DNA of 64,000 bases, taken from assembly GCA_011009095.1 (NCBI GenBank), contig VTPC01003575.1:1-64000 (forward strand), given 5' to 3'. Position 1 is the stretch's first letter; each line of letters begins with the position of its first letter. Below the pieces are notes generated by a model, which was not told where the DNA came from, did not search any database, and saw nothing but the letters and a program-made list of their open reading frames with translations. Positions 62,201 to 64,000 of this stretch are shown here, in pieces. The position numbers and the translations under genes are program-made. This DNA is from Ignelater luminosus. Its lineage: Eukaryota > Arthropoda > Insecta > Coleoptera > Elateridae.

Positions 62201-64000
62201 GGTCTTGTTGAAAGGGGTTTTGCACGGAACTGAGGCTGTAAATTAATTAACGTTAGTGAATTCTTCCTTAGATATAAAAAATTCTTTCACCTTGCTACCA
62301 GATTGTTTATGAAAAACAAAAACAGTGATAAATTTATTCTGTACGCACGCACGAATTGCAAGCGACTAAAAGCGTCGTTAAACAGTCGCGATTCGCAACG
62401 CAAGCAATTTTTAGACAGATTGTAAACTCTAAAGATAGAGCGAAGTATTTTGGCAAGCTGCTCGAAATAAAATCAATCGACCAATTTCCAAAATTATGAA
62501 TAGTGAAGGCGGTTACTATTCGAGAATAAGAAATTATCGAGTTAAAATTAGATTTTCAGAAATAAACTAAAATAGTGGTCGTTGCATATTTGACCCAATT
62601 TTTGATGCAATTACAATAAAATGCGGTCACAATGTGTGTTTCGATTTTATTTATTTACGTCGTGTTTTTGATAAACAGAAATTTGGCATCTTAACTATTT
62701 TGAAATTTTCCTTCACAGAAATACATTAGCGGCTTGTTAAGTAATGGCAAAAAATATTTTGGATGAAATTCCAGAGATGTTAAATTTTGACAAATGAGTA
62801 TTAATTAATGTGACAATAACTTTTCTTTTTTTTTTTTGAATGATTCAATGTCAAAAACTCACAATGTTTTGCAATGACAGAATGAAAATGAAATATTGTA
62901 ATGCAACTCACCTTGCTTCCAATTCATGGTAAGTTACAGGCTGTGTTCTATATCGTTCGCTGTGCCTCTTCGTATTCGTTTTCTTAGGAATAGCACCAGT
63001 TGACAGTCTTTTTTCAATATTAAGTACCATATCGCATACTGAAATGGGTCTGGGCTTTTCTTCTCCATCTTCAAAACCACGATGATCCAATGATGAATTC
63101 ACATTAAAATCAGTACAAACAGTATGAGCTCTTCTAGAATTCTTTTGATGTCTGAAAGTTCCACTAGATGTTGCATCATCAGCGTAAAAAGACAACCTAG
63201 GACGAGGAGAATTTTCCCTTGAAGATGTCTGCTTTAGAATTGGTCTAACTTCACATTCCACAGAATCATCTCCCATCTTCGTATACCCATACTTGTAAGA
63301 ACTAATATGATGCAATGAATCCAGTCCTTCCCCCATCCTCTCATCAAGAGAATTCCTAGAATGTTTCAAAATTGGTTTCTTGGGTCTTTCCTCGCAGTCT
63401 TCTGTATCAGTACTAGATTTTTTCTTCAATATAGGTTTTGGCACATCACTTATGGAATTATCACCAGAAGGTTGGTCATCGGAAAAGCTTTTCTTTTTCA
63501 GTATAGGTTTGACCGGTTCGTTGGGTTCCAAGATTATCTCAGCTCCACCAGCGGCTGCTAAAATTACGGCAGTGGCAATAGAAACGTGCGGCGAGTTCAC
63601 ATTAGAACCAGCACTGCTAGTGCCAGATTTCCGTTTGAGAATTCCATGAGGTTCGGGAGAATTGATTGGTGGATCGACTTCATCCTCATGACGTGACGTT
63701 CGCCGTTTTAAAATACCGTGCAAACCAGATTCGGGCGATTGTGTGCGTACAATCTCTTCTAAAGACGATCTTCGTTGATTTTTCAAGATTGAACGCGAGT
63801 CTGCTTTCCCAAGCAAAGCTCCTTCTGGACTACAACTTCGATGTCGTAAAACTTGTGCTTCATCTAAACTACGACGTTTCTTCAGAATTCCCTGCTTTTT
63901 ACGATTCGTAGACGGGTCGACGACGCTAGGAGAAAATGTTACAGGAGGAGTACTTGTTGAGGGCGTGCCGCCTTGTAAACGAAATTCGTCTTGCGACACT
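6196..64000 (-). CDS. Svil: Supervillin (Svil), 12 exons seen, 5' end outside window
   Basis: Supervillin is a large gelsolin/villin-superfamily protein that links F-actin and myosin II to membranes. The exons listed separately join in phase to an open frame of about 1901 residues, so the first coding exon(s) lie beyond 64000. The N-terminal part is low-complexity, rich in Ser and charge, with ILK motifs and three QPVT/QPIT motifs like those in vertebrate supervillin. The middle has two short helical blocks, one ending FSVAGRM. Next come the conserved NPIKALAAR and LAGLASKEDFS blocks, gelsolin-like repeats, and a C-terminal villin headpiece ending KEKGLF. The assignment rests on remembered family motifs and on splice phases that agree at all eleven junctions. 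Length is a little below the vertebrate protein, and more N-terminal sequence is missing here. Introns are loaded with transposons, the largest being 38.3 kb. Confidence 0.92.
6511..6794 (-). CDS. Svil: Svil exon: last gelsolin-like repeat
   Basis: Acceptor CTTTTTTAG|CTCTG and donor ATGAAG|GTATTT, phase 1 to phase 0. It encodes ALFMLDNGHEIWLWQGWWP, then RWQEERKVAMQTVVNYC and LEPLAFTNLFPLW. This matches vertebrate LFLVDNHHEVYLWQGWWP and LEPLTFTNMFPSW. It is the final gelsolin fold before the headpiece. Confidence 0.95.
7320..9880. repeat. Irregular tandem array in Svil intron
   Basis: At least 14 degenerate units, each with a landmark like TTCATATTTAGCATTCTCAA, then AAGGTTAATGGA, GAAGCCACCGCAGGTGGCC and TAGTTCTCCTAGAAGGTTGA. 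The landmarks start near 7366, 7549, 7830, 7953, 8096, 8236, 8416, 8569, 8806, 9101, 9369, 9453, 9685 and 9808, so spacing varies from about 84 to 295 bp. Pieces are often deleted or duplicated within units. The array is richer in G and C than the rest of the intron. No transposase, RT or conserved frame was found; frames within it are short and by chance. It lies wholly inside the intron 6795-10140. Confidence 0.75.
10141..12081 (-). CDS. Svil: Svil large exon: gelsolin-like repeats
   Basis: Acceptor TCGCTTTTTAG|TGGCC and donor CCAG|GTAAGA, phase 1 to phase 1, about 647 codons. It opens with EALAGLASKEDFSSVAL, then the first gelsolin-like repeat (MLLQVKGRRFVQTRLVEP). Later repeats include FVFDFGSEMYVWSGKNALL, ILFKEKFLDWPDYSK, CVYFCWQGTNATINEKGAA, VHSGKREK and LRSRSSFVLTL. 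Each matches a landmark of the vertebrate supervillin core in the same order. It ends in PFLQCDLYSANQPG, just before the last gelsolin repeat. No frameshift or stop is seen, so the core looks functional. Confidence 0.96.
12147..12470 (-). CDS. Svil: Svil exon: conserved NPIKALAAR region
   Basis: Acceptor TTTCCAG|TTTCAG and donor AAAAT|GTAAGT, phase 1 to phase 1. It encodes 108 codons. The block RVQRRHEASRNPIKALAAR, then TDIKDEYTE and EREKHRLNIEK, matches vertebrate RRVQASKNPLKMLAAR...LLQEYTEQ...MKVEK closely. This region links the disordered N-terminus to the gelsolin-like repeats and is one of the most conserved parts of the family. Confidence 0.93.
12471..14240. other. Svil intron, no recognised feature
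   Basis: AT-rich intron sequence. Nothing coding or repetitive could be supported, although 13555-13990 has slightly higher GC and could be an old element. Confidence 0.5.
14250..14650 (+). mobile_element. RTE-like LINE fragment (reverse transcriptase)
   Basis: The + strand encodes IITYADDLVITGRS, which contains the YADD catalytic box, then NYNFKEVISFNYLGSRM, a pattern typical of RTE-type LINE polymerases (F-K-Y-L-G-S). Stops and frame changes follow, and the downstream part gives only weak matches. It is a dead 5'- and 3'-truncated copy in a Svil intron, in the opposite orientation to the gene. Confidence 0.65.
14981..15699. repeat. MITE with three related arms
   Basis: An 80-bp arm (GAGGCGCTGTTGATCCACGT... 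with AAATTTGACAAGTTTAAACG) at 14981-15060 recurs inverted at 15273-15352 and again, in that inverted sense, at 15620-15699. The stretches before the second and third arms (from about 15128 and 15425) are also direct copies of each other. So one full element (14981-15352) is followed by a second partial copy of its right half. No coding frame is present. Confidence 0.65.
16222..17628 (+). mobile_element. Second mariner-like element nested in the first
   Basis: Inverted repeats of about 110 bp: left 16228-16330 (GAATTTTTTATCTCGCATCA..., with GGCTAGCTTCT) and right 17517-17628. The right end keeps CACCCTG; the left end is mutated. Between them lie transposase traces on the + strand, such as DYDLAVRLYRDRYPNRSP near 16440, in a frame broken by stops and shifts. 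Being inside the outer element, it is the younger insertion, though both are dead. Confidence 0.7.
17717..18390 (+). pseudogene. Broken mariner-type transposase
   Basis: The N-terminal part (17717-18040) includes a homeodomain-like helix-turn-helix, VSQRAIARKTGISQTSVNQI. A deletion then joins it, out of frame, to a C-terminal part with FQLDGAPPHHHRH (the second catalytic Asp) and SPNMTSLDYFL. The region with the first catalytic Asp is missing, and the conserved Trp after LDYFL is replaced by TAG. It cannot make an active enzyme. Confidence 0.75.
18600..19745. other. Svil intron, no recognised feature
   Basis: AT-rich, no supported coding or repeat structure. Confidence 0.5.
19751..20765. mobile_element. 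Non-autonomous element with 17-bp perfect inverted ends
   Basis: CAAAAGTCTTGGAATCA at 19751-19767 is matched exactly by its reverse complement at 20749-20765. The intervening 1 kb has no transposase frame. A block AAATAAATGAGGTTAAAA is duplicated at about 20506 and 20551. The size and perfect ends fit a Tc1/mariner-like deletion derivative. Confidence 0.5.
21203..21343 (-). CDS. Svil: Svil exon: Ser-rich linker
   Basis: Acceptor CTTTTAG|GGGGAG and donor ACCAG|GTAGGT, phase 1 to phase 1. The 47 codons read like VTSTPSSPEKNTGLGFKRS, then SISLPGAGDNESSS. This is a low-complexity linker between the FSVAGRM block and the exon that begins VSDSSSK. It is supported by splice sites and frame rather than by family conservation. 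Confidence 0.82.
21401..21617 (-). CDS. Svil: Svil exon: second helical block and FSVAGRM motif
   Basis: Acceptor TTTTGCGACAG|GAGGAA (phase 0) and donor GAAG|GTTTGT (phase 1). It encodes about 72 residues: a charged helix (LAARKDELDAASKQWKNRV), then NFSVAGRMQ and PVTPINLPTPD. This matches the vertebrate supervillin block ending FTVAGRMVKKG and the Pro-rich stretch after it. In vertebrates this part lies just upstream of the gelsolin repeats. See the separate entry for the in-frame 5' extension. Confidence 0.88.
21401..21692 (-). CDS. Svil: Candidate alternative first exon: membrane-anchored short Svil
   Basis: The frame of the exon at 21617 stays open upstream through its acceptor to an ATG at 21692-21690, with an in-frame TAA a few codons further up. 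The extension adds 25 residues with a hydrophobic run, FVCALLVLALYYVFRYF, then RQ and the normal EELSEK sequence. This reads as one N-terminal transmembrane segment or signal anchor. The base before the ATG context has G at -3. A TCAGT initiator-like site sits at 21862-21858 on the same strand, with no clear TATA or DPE. If used, the isoform would drop all ILK and QPVT motifs and keep the actin-binding core and headpiece. The pyrimidine-rich acceptor region could mimic hydrophobic codons by chance, so this remains a hypothesis. Confidence 0.4.
22197..22431 (-). CDS. Svil: Svil exon: first conserved helical block
   Basis: Acceptor TTATTGCAG|GTTCAA and donor AAT|GTAAGT; it enters at phase 2 and leaves at phase 0. 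It encodes a block with KSIAELQAKLQKSGDNEWR and KRIP, matching vertebrate SIKERLALLKKSGEEDWRN. This is the first exon after the giant intron, so it is the natural place for internal-promoter transcripts to splice in. An internal Met (MTQATMPKSI) could start a shortened protein. Confidence 0.88.
22432..23740. other. Start of 38-kb Svil intron
   Basis: No gene is supported. The + strand frame at 22659-23042 lacks an ATG at its head and is not convincing. A short TTA/ATT repeat lies at about 23126-23149. Confidence 0.4.
23746..23938. repeat. 193-bp inverted-repeat element, copy A
   Basis: The left end TTTGAAGGCTTTTCTCCAGTG (23746-23766) is matched inverted at 23917-23938 (CACTGGAGAAAAGCTTTCGAA). 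A homologous copy of the same length lies at 41265-41457. The family resemblance extends upstream to about 23640 (ATTTCATTCTACGTA). Confidence 0.6.
24222..25600 (+). mobile_element. LINE fragment with RT, RNase H and zinc-knuckle remnants
   Basis: Frame-broken coding on the + strand: VQEGCPQGSCLSLHLWCVII (RT), then IEKWCNENGLSVNPSKT near 24510, then VSLIWVPGHSRN near 25170 (RNase H motif), and CSKCRNETSFYLLEECGAY-like sequence near 25410. The order RT, RNase H, Cys-rich tail is that of R1/LOA/I-group or related LINEs. It is 5' truncated and carries many stops, so inactive. It is inverted relative to Svil. Confidence 0.75.
25880..27179 (+). mobile_element. Mariner-like element with 90-bp inverted ends
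   Basis: The left end CAGGGTGTTTACTAAACATG at 25880 and its inverted partner ending at 27179 are similar for about 90 bp. TA flanks both ends (25878-25879, 27180-27181). The 1300-bp unit carries one decayed transposase on the + strand. This is a different subfamily from the element at 16124. Confidence 0.85.
26158..27080 (+). pseudogene. Decayed mariner-type transposase
   Basis: It starts near an ATG at 26158 (MTDMHFMYGLA) and is broken by many stops up to about 26640. The last part is open (26673-26954): LPGRPTGEMYRNFLEQSLPG, CMHDGIPAQFS around the second catalytic Asp, and RSPDFNPLDSYL near the third acidic residue. The Trp after LDSYL is replaced by TGA. It is inactive. Confidence 0.8.
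27182..29198. other. Svil intron, no recognised feature
   Basis: AT-rich; no coding frame or repeat I can support. Confidence 0.5.
29199..29298. other. Assembly gap (100 N)
   Basis: A run of exactly 100 N, the conventional size for a scaffold gap of unknown length. Any element or exon crossing this point would be missed. Confidence 0.99.
29299..30655. other. Svil intron, no recognised feature
   Basis: AT-rich. A weak foldback lies at about 29655-29748 (GACAGTTGT and its complement near the far end), not strong enough to name. Confidence 0.4.
30661..30960 (-). CDS. Hypothetical 99-residue open frame with N-terminal hydrophobic segment
   Basis: ATG at 30960, stop at 30661, uninterrupted. The N-terminus MISIVLCIIVSFYNST is a short hydrophobic stretch that could be a signal peptide or anchor. 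The rest is charged and likely helical (SLRKSDKIRKMLRLRTILSE, then EEVDEIFGRTYSS). No Cys beyond the leader and no family recognised. It sits in a Svil intron on the same strand. A frame this long can arise by chance in 64 kb of AT-rich DNA, so it is only a candidate nested gene. Confidence 0.3.
   Translation of the reverse strand: MISIVLCIIVSFYNSTREEMHLKNTIAGSLRKSDKIRKMLRLRTILSEYRNALDAKESYLVEGYKSRPMFETYFEEVDEIFGRTYSSVTVLFNEQNKET
30961..33165. other. Svil intron, no recognised feature
   Basis: No supported gene or repeat. Confidence 0.45.
33661..34190 (+). pseudogene. Unidentified coding relic
   Basis: The + strand frame 33661-34011 (116 codons, GTG head, no ATG) reads for example KSWRKKLKMRLSSQYCNGKK and RPKSTPEVLRIAIEELIN. 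A second frame continues with HQEDPNISNVDIAVKIKLKR and KIPGLHSETRKKVLDYNEKQ. The second part resembles a DNA-binding head of a transposase in style, but I cannot name the family. It is probably a decayed mobile-element protein. Confidence 0.3.
34628..35697 (-). mobile_element. Tc1-like element
   Basis: Inverted ends of about 34 bp: CAGTAAGTCTAGGAAAAGCG at 34628 (preceded by TA) and its imperfect complement ending CTTACTG at 35697. The size of about 1.07 kb is short for Tc1. It contains one transposase pseudogene on the - strand. Confidence 0.8.
34756..35535 (-). pseudogene. Tc1-type transposase, inactivated
   Basis: It starts at ATG 35535. The N-terminal helix-turn-helix part (MSRAAAAKYMRKSKALVNKW) is cut by early stops. 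The catalytic part includes NNVVFFNESSVW, where the usual first Asp is replaced by Asn, then WILQEDNDPKHRS (second Asp) and ANPIENVWACLKQKL (final Glu of DD34E). Several frameshifts separate these blocks. The longest open part is 35121-34756. Confidence 0.8.
36036..36330 (+). pseudogene. Transposase remnant (DDE type)
   Basis: The + strand encodes KLIVIDDETYVPCNPQNVPG, then KFYTWINRKTEP before a stop. The IDDETYV block is typical around the first catalytic Asp of one group of insect Tc1/mariner-related transposases. Further downstream blocks (near 36225 and 36290) may belong, but in other frames. No ends were found. Confidence 0.4.
36331..38590. other. Svil intron, no recognised feature
   Basis: Mostly AT-rich, purine-rich between 36550 and 37030. 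No coding or repeat call can be supported. Confidence 0.4.
38603..39000 (-). promoter_or_regulatory. CpG-richer block with TATA-like site and downstream donor
   Basis: From about 38690 to 38990 the sequence is far richer in CG dinucleotides than its flanks. At one edge is TATAAATA (38993-39000, TATTTATA on the - strand). Downstream on the - strand is a strong donor, GATGATG|GTAAGA at 38603/38602. The pair could mark an alternative 5' exon for Svil. No canonical initiator was found at the right distance, so the direction is uncertain. Confidence 0.3.
39480..39780 (-). promoter_or_regulatory. CpG-rich block with Inr and DPE on the - strand
   Basis: A GC- and CpG-rich patch in AT-rich intron DNA, with a CACGTG E-box near 39627. 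On the - strand TTCAGTGGG gives an arthropod initiator TCAGT (39551-39547, A at 39549 as +1). GGTTG falls at +28 to +32 (39522-39518), fitting the DPE consensus RGWYV. This is a good TATA-less core promoter and points toward the downstream Svil exons. Confidence 0.45.
40757..40985. repeat. Direct repeat, copy 1 (about 230 bp)
   Basis: It shares GGAAATACAGAAT, GCCATCTAGTGGCCAAAACA and a tail of GTACTA...AATACTAAA with 41780-42020. The two copies are in the same orientation, about 1.02 kb apart, and bracket the second 193-bp inverted-repeat element. It may be the terminal repeats of a small non-autonomous element or a simple segmental duplication. Confidence 0.55.
41265..41457. repeat. 193-bp inverted-repeat element, copy B
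   Basis: Homologous along its length to 23746-23938: left end TTTCAAAGACTTTTCTCCAG, middle CTCATGAATACTG, right part CATTTTATATTTTCTAC. Its right arm is more diverged than that of copy A. An upstream extension with ATCATTCTACGTATGTACTA at about 41014 also matches copy A, but an extra segment of about 200 bp intervenes. Confidence 0.6.
41780..42020. repeat. Direct repeat, copy 2
   Basis: The partner of 40757-40985, same orientation, with small insertions and substitutions. It shares the GCCATCTAGTGGCCAAAACA core. Confidence 0.55.
42470..42700. repeat. Degenerate short-period repeat
   Basis: A string of imperfect units containing AAAAAGTTCGA or AAAAAG(C/T)C, such as at 42526, 42576 and 42650. 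They look like a decayed minisatellite with a period near 20-25 bp. No coding meaning is seen. Confidence 0.3.
42701..45600. other. Svil intron, no recognised feature
   Basis: No supported gene. A short CA-rich repeat lies at about 45098-45115. Confidence 0.4.
45615..48395 (-). mobile_element. LINE, 5' truncated, with EN and RT remnants
   Basis: On the - strand, in order: an endonuclease C-terminal part at 48339-47950 (LGEFQIDHVAISKKN, GESDHHLSLVKVDF); RT at about 47480-46750 with NKASGEDGIIAKMIK, LISLLAVTYNILSTILFRR, GVRQSDRLSSILFNLVLEK and RCLAFTDDLAILS (FTDD in place of YADD); then a C-terminal region near 46110 (GHIPRIDHCRLTKQILNLAL). The frame breaks several times. This resembles endonuclease-bearing LINEs of the RTE/CR1 type. 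It lies in the same orientation as Svil. Confidence 0.75.
48412..48800 (+). mobile_element. CAGGGTGT terminal fragment 1
   Basis: It starts TA-CAGGGTGTCAAAG at 48410. About 180 bp in is GAAAACGGCGTATTG, which resembles CGCAAACGGCGCATCC in the fragment at 50628. No matching right end was found, so this is probably a single end of a mariner-like element. Confidence 0.35.
48801..50220. other. Svil intron, no recognised feature
   Basis: AT-rich; a purine-rich run of about 60 bp sits at about 49574-49615. Confidence 0.4.
50221..50258. repeat. AAT microsatellite
   Basis: About twelve AAT/ATA trinucleotides with two single-base interruptions. Confidence 0.9.
50628..51010 (+). mobile_element. CAGGGTGT terminal fragment 2
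   Basis: Starts TA-CAGGGTGTGTATTAAAC and shares internal blocks with the fragment at 48412 (for example the ACTxGxAAACGGCGxAT block). No right end was found. Confidence 0.35.
51560..51690. repeat. 131-bp foldback element with perfect 18-bp ends
   Basis: AGCCCGGACGTTTTAGGT at 51560-51577 is matched exactly, inverted, at 51673-51690. Inside, TCCCACCA and TGGTGGGA pair as a second stem. The core is CpG-rich (GGTCCGCGCGGCGG near 51615), unlike the flanks. No coding frame is present. Confidence 0.7.
52159..52653 (+). mobile_element. Likely LTR of a gypsy-like retrotransposon
   Basis: The candidate LTR begins TGTTAGG (52159; alternative TGTTAG at 52203) and ends CCGTAACA at 52653, giving TGTTA...TAACA ends. 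An AATAAA lies at about 52588. It is followed directly by TTTGGTGGAGGCGTCACG, which looks like the start of an internal region with a TGG primer-binding site. No second LTR or pol domain was found, so it is a 5' LTR fragment at best. Confidence 0.4.
52765..52915. repeat. Hairpin element with 65-bp arms
   Basis: Arms 52765-52829 and 52850-52915 are imperfect inverted copies, including CTTGTCACT/AGTGACAAG and CCCTGCGTTC/GAACACAGGG, separated by about 20 bases. The total length of about 150 bp and the CCCTG...CAGGG ends fit a very short MITE. It lies just downstream of the likely LTR. Confidence 0.6.
52916..55865. other. Svil intron, no recognised feature
   Basis: No supported gene. The + strand frame at 53240-53461 could be part of a gag-like remnant after the LTR, but no motif confirms this. 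Confidence 0.35.
55870..56654 (+). mobile_element. Mariner-like element, internally deleted
   Basis: The left end CAGGGTGTCCCACGACTGAA at 55870 and the inverted right end CACCCTG at 56654, each flanked by TA. The two ends match for about 25 bp. At 785 bp it is much shorter than an autonomous copy. It carries only the C-terminal half of a transposase. Confidence 0.75.
56080..56560 (+). pseudogene. Mariner-type transposase, C-terminal remnant
   Basis: Encodes FQHRFSVNIWWGILNNQLTE, then NMWLQQDGAPPHFGKNV with the second catalytic Asp, after which frames break. The block near the third acidic residue (tcaccagacctaatgtctctgga) can be read in another frame. It is inactive. Confidence 0.7.
56660..57999. 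other. Svil intron, no recognised gene
   Basis: At 56806 a CTACCCTGTA motif resembles the right end of another mariner-like element, but no left partner was found. From 57700 the GC content rises toward the LINE fragment. Confidence 0.35.
58000..58400 (-). mobile_element. LINE C-terminal fragment
   Basis: Two adjacent frames on the - strand: VKAAQLRWFGHVNRMDHSRY, then a second frame with DTPKQALEAMVEGKRLSG and RRRSTWADNI. The LRWFGHVxRM...P.xAL...GxRxxGRxxxxWxDxI pattern is a hallmark of the end of many LINE polymerases. A frameshift separates the two parts. The GC-rich flanks (57700-58560) may be more of the same element. Confidence 0.65.
58561..60743. other. End of 38-kb Svil intron, no recognised feature
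   Basis: No supported gene or repeat; AT-rich after 59150. Confidence 0.45.
60744..61254 (-). CDS. Svil: Svil exon: Ser-rich, further ILK motifs
   Basis: Acceptor ATTTGCAG|AATCTT and donor GGAAAA|GTGAGT, phase 1 to phase 2. It has about 170 residues with KGILKSKSG, KSVLKKHDS and RSILKPET, an acidic Ser run (SSDESGSGSETE), then a basic end, SRKRLREK. Phase 2 fits the next exon at 22431, which begins with a single G completing a Lys codon, so the 38-kb intron does not need hidden constitutive exons. Confidence 0.85.
61350..61550 (-). CDS. Svil: Svil exon carrying the third QP(V/I)T motif
   Basis: Acceptor CCCTGCAG|ATTTTG and donor TTTAG|GTGTGC, phase 1 to phase 1. It encodes LSLSERIKLFSKK, like the vertebrate LSLAEKLALFNK block, followed by RFQTQPITIEEVQSA. 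In vertebrate supervillin the same order (LSLAEK helix, then QPVT) is seen, which gives direct support for orthology and exon order. Confidence 0.88.
61651..61794 (-). CDS. Svil: Svil small exon carrying the second QP(V/I)T motif
   Basis: The frame was found by reading between two strong sites: acceptor TTCACAG|GTGG and donor AGTG|GTGAGT, phase 1 to phase 1. The 48 codons include SRFSTQPITLDEVEEA, closely matching the QPIT/QPVT motif of vertebrate supervillin, and end FDCDIES. The motif, splice sites and phase together make this exon firm despite its size. Confidence 0.82.
61859..62235 (-). CDS. Svil: Svil exon: Ser/Pro-rich linker
   Basis: The acceptor is ATTTACAG|CCTCAG and the donor AAAG|GTACAA. 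It enters in phase 2 and leaves in phase 1, matching both neighbours. It encodes about 125 residues rich in Ser, Thr and Pro (for example DKPSTPTPPKLLSDK), then a short charged helix, MKALAEEARNLQLKK. No fold is expected. It resembles the unstructured N-terminal regulatory region of supervillins by position rather than by clear motif. Confidence 0.8.
62912..64000 (-). CDS. Svil: Svil exon (partial): ILK-motif-rich N-terminal region
   Basis: Open from the window edge to donor AAG|GTGAGT (phase 2), about 362 codons. It is disordered, rich in Ser, Lys and Arg. Eight copies of an xILK motif occur, for example QGILKKRRSLDE, SRSILKNQRRSS, HGILKRRTS and KPILKKKSFSDD, several followed by basic-Ser patterns that would suit basophilic kinases. 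A short Ala-rich hydrophobic stretch (TAVILAAAGGAEI) sits mid-exon. The exon ends with RYRTQPVTYHELEA, the supervillin QPVT motif. No start codon can be assigned because the frame runs out of the window. Confidence 0.88.

Noticed and set aside
63361-63911. Several + strand frames at the window end
   Set aside because: Antisense shadows of the ILK-rich Svil exon.

Overview
The window looks like insect nuclear DNA. It is AT-rich, with short GT-AG introns, a C2H2 zinc-finger gene, a very long cytoskeletal gene, and many decayed Tc1/mariner-type and LINE elements. The mix of CAGGGTG-ended mariner relatives, LINEs and small inverted-repeat elements would suit a beetle, but the order is an inference. 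No bacterial-type operons, tRNA or rRNA genes or CRISPR arrays were seen. There is one 100-base assembly gap (29199-29298).

Two host genes are well supported. (1) On the + strand, 2685-4114 is a two-exon gene for a protein of about 458 residues with 14 tandem C2H2 fingers. (2) On the - strand, a supervillin-type gene (Svil) fills almost the whole window. It runs from beyond 64000 down to its stop codon at 6196. I could place 12 coding exons with matching splice phases at every junction: 64000-62912 (partial), 62235-61859, 61794-61651, 61550-61350, 61254-60744, 22431-22197, 21617-21401, 21343-21203, 12470-12147, 12081-10141, 6794-6511 and 6438-6196. Joined, they leave an open frame of about 1901 residues. 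The N-terminal half is disordered and carries repeated ILK and QPVT/QPIT motifs. The C-terminal half has gelsolin-like repeats and ends in a villin headpiece. The two genes converge tail to tail across about 2.1 kb.

The rest is mostly Svil introns used as landing sites. Intron 6795-10140 is largely filled by an irregular tandem array. Intron 12471-21202 holds an RTE-like LINE scrap, a three-armed inverted-repeat element, a nested pair of mariner-like elements and a 1-kb element with 17-bp perfect ends. The 38-kb intron 22432-60743 separates the regulatory N-terminal exons from the actin-binding core. It contains LINE fragments (24222-25600, 45615-48395, 58000-58400), mariner/Tc1 relatives (25880-27179, 34628-35697, about 36036-36330, 55870-56654), a likely LTR (about 52159-52653), several foldback elements, and two CpG-rich blocks (38660-39000 and 39480-39780) that look like promoters.

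The most interesting host-biology signal is at 21692-21618. The reading frame of a mid-gene Svil exon continues upstream of its splice acceptor to an ATG and encodes one membrane-spanning segment. This could give a short, membrane-anchored supervillin lacking the N-terminal half. An Inr plus DPE core-promoter signature near 39549 on the - strand suggests another internal start.
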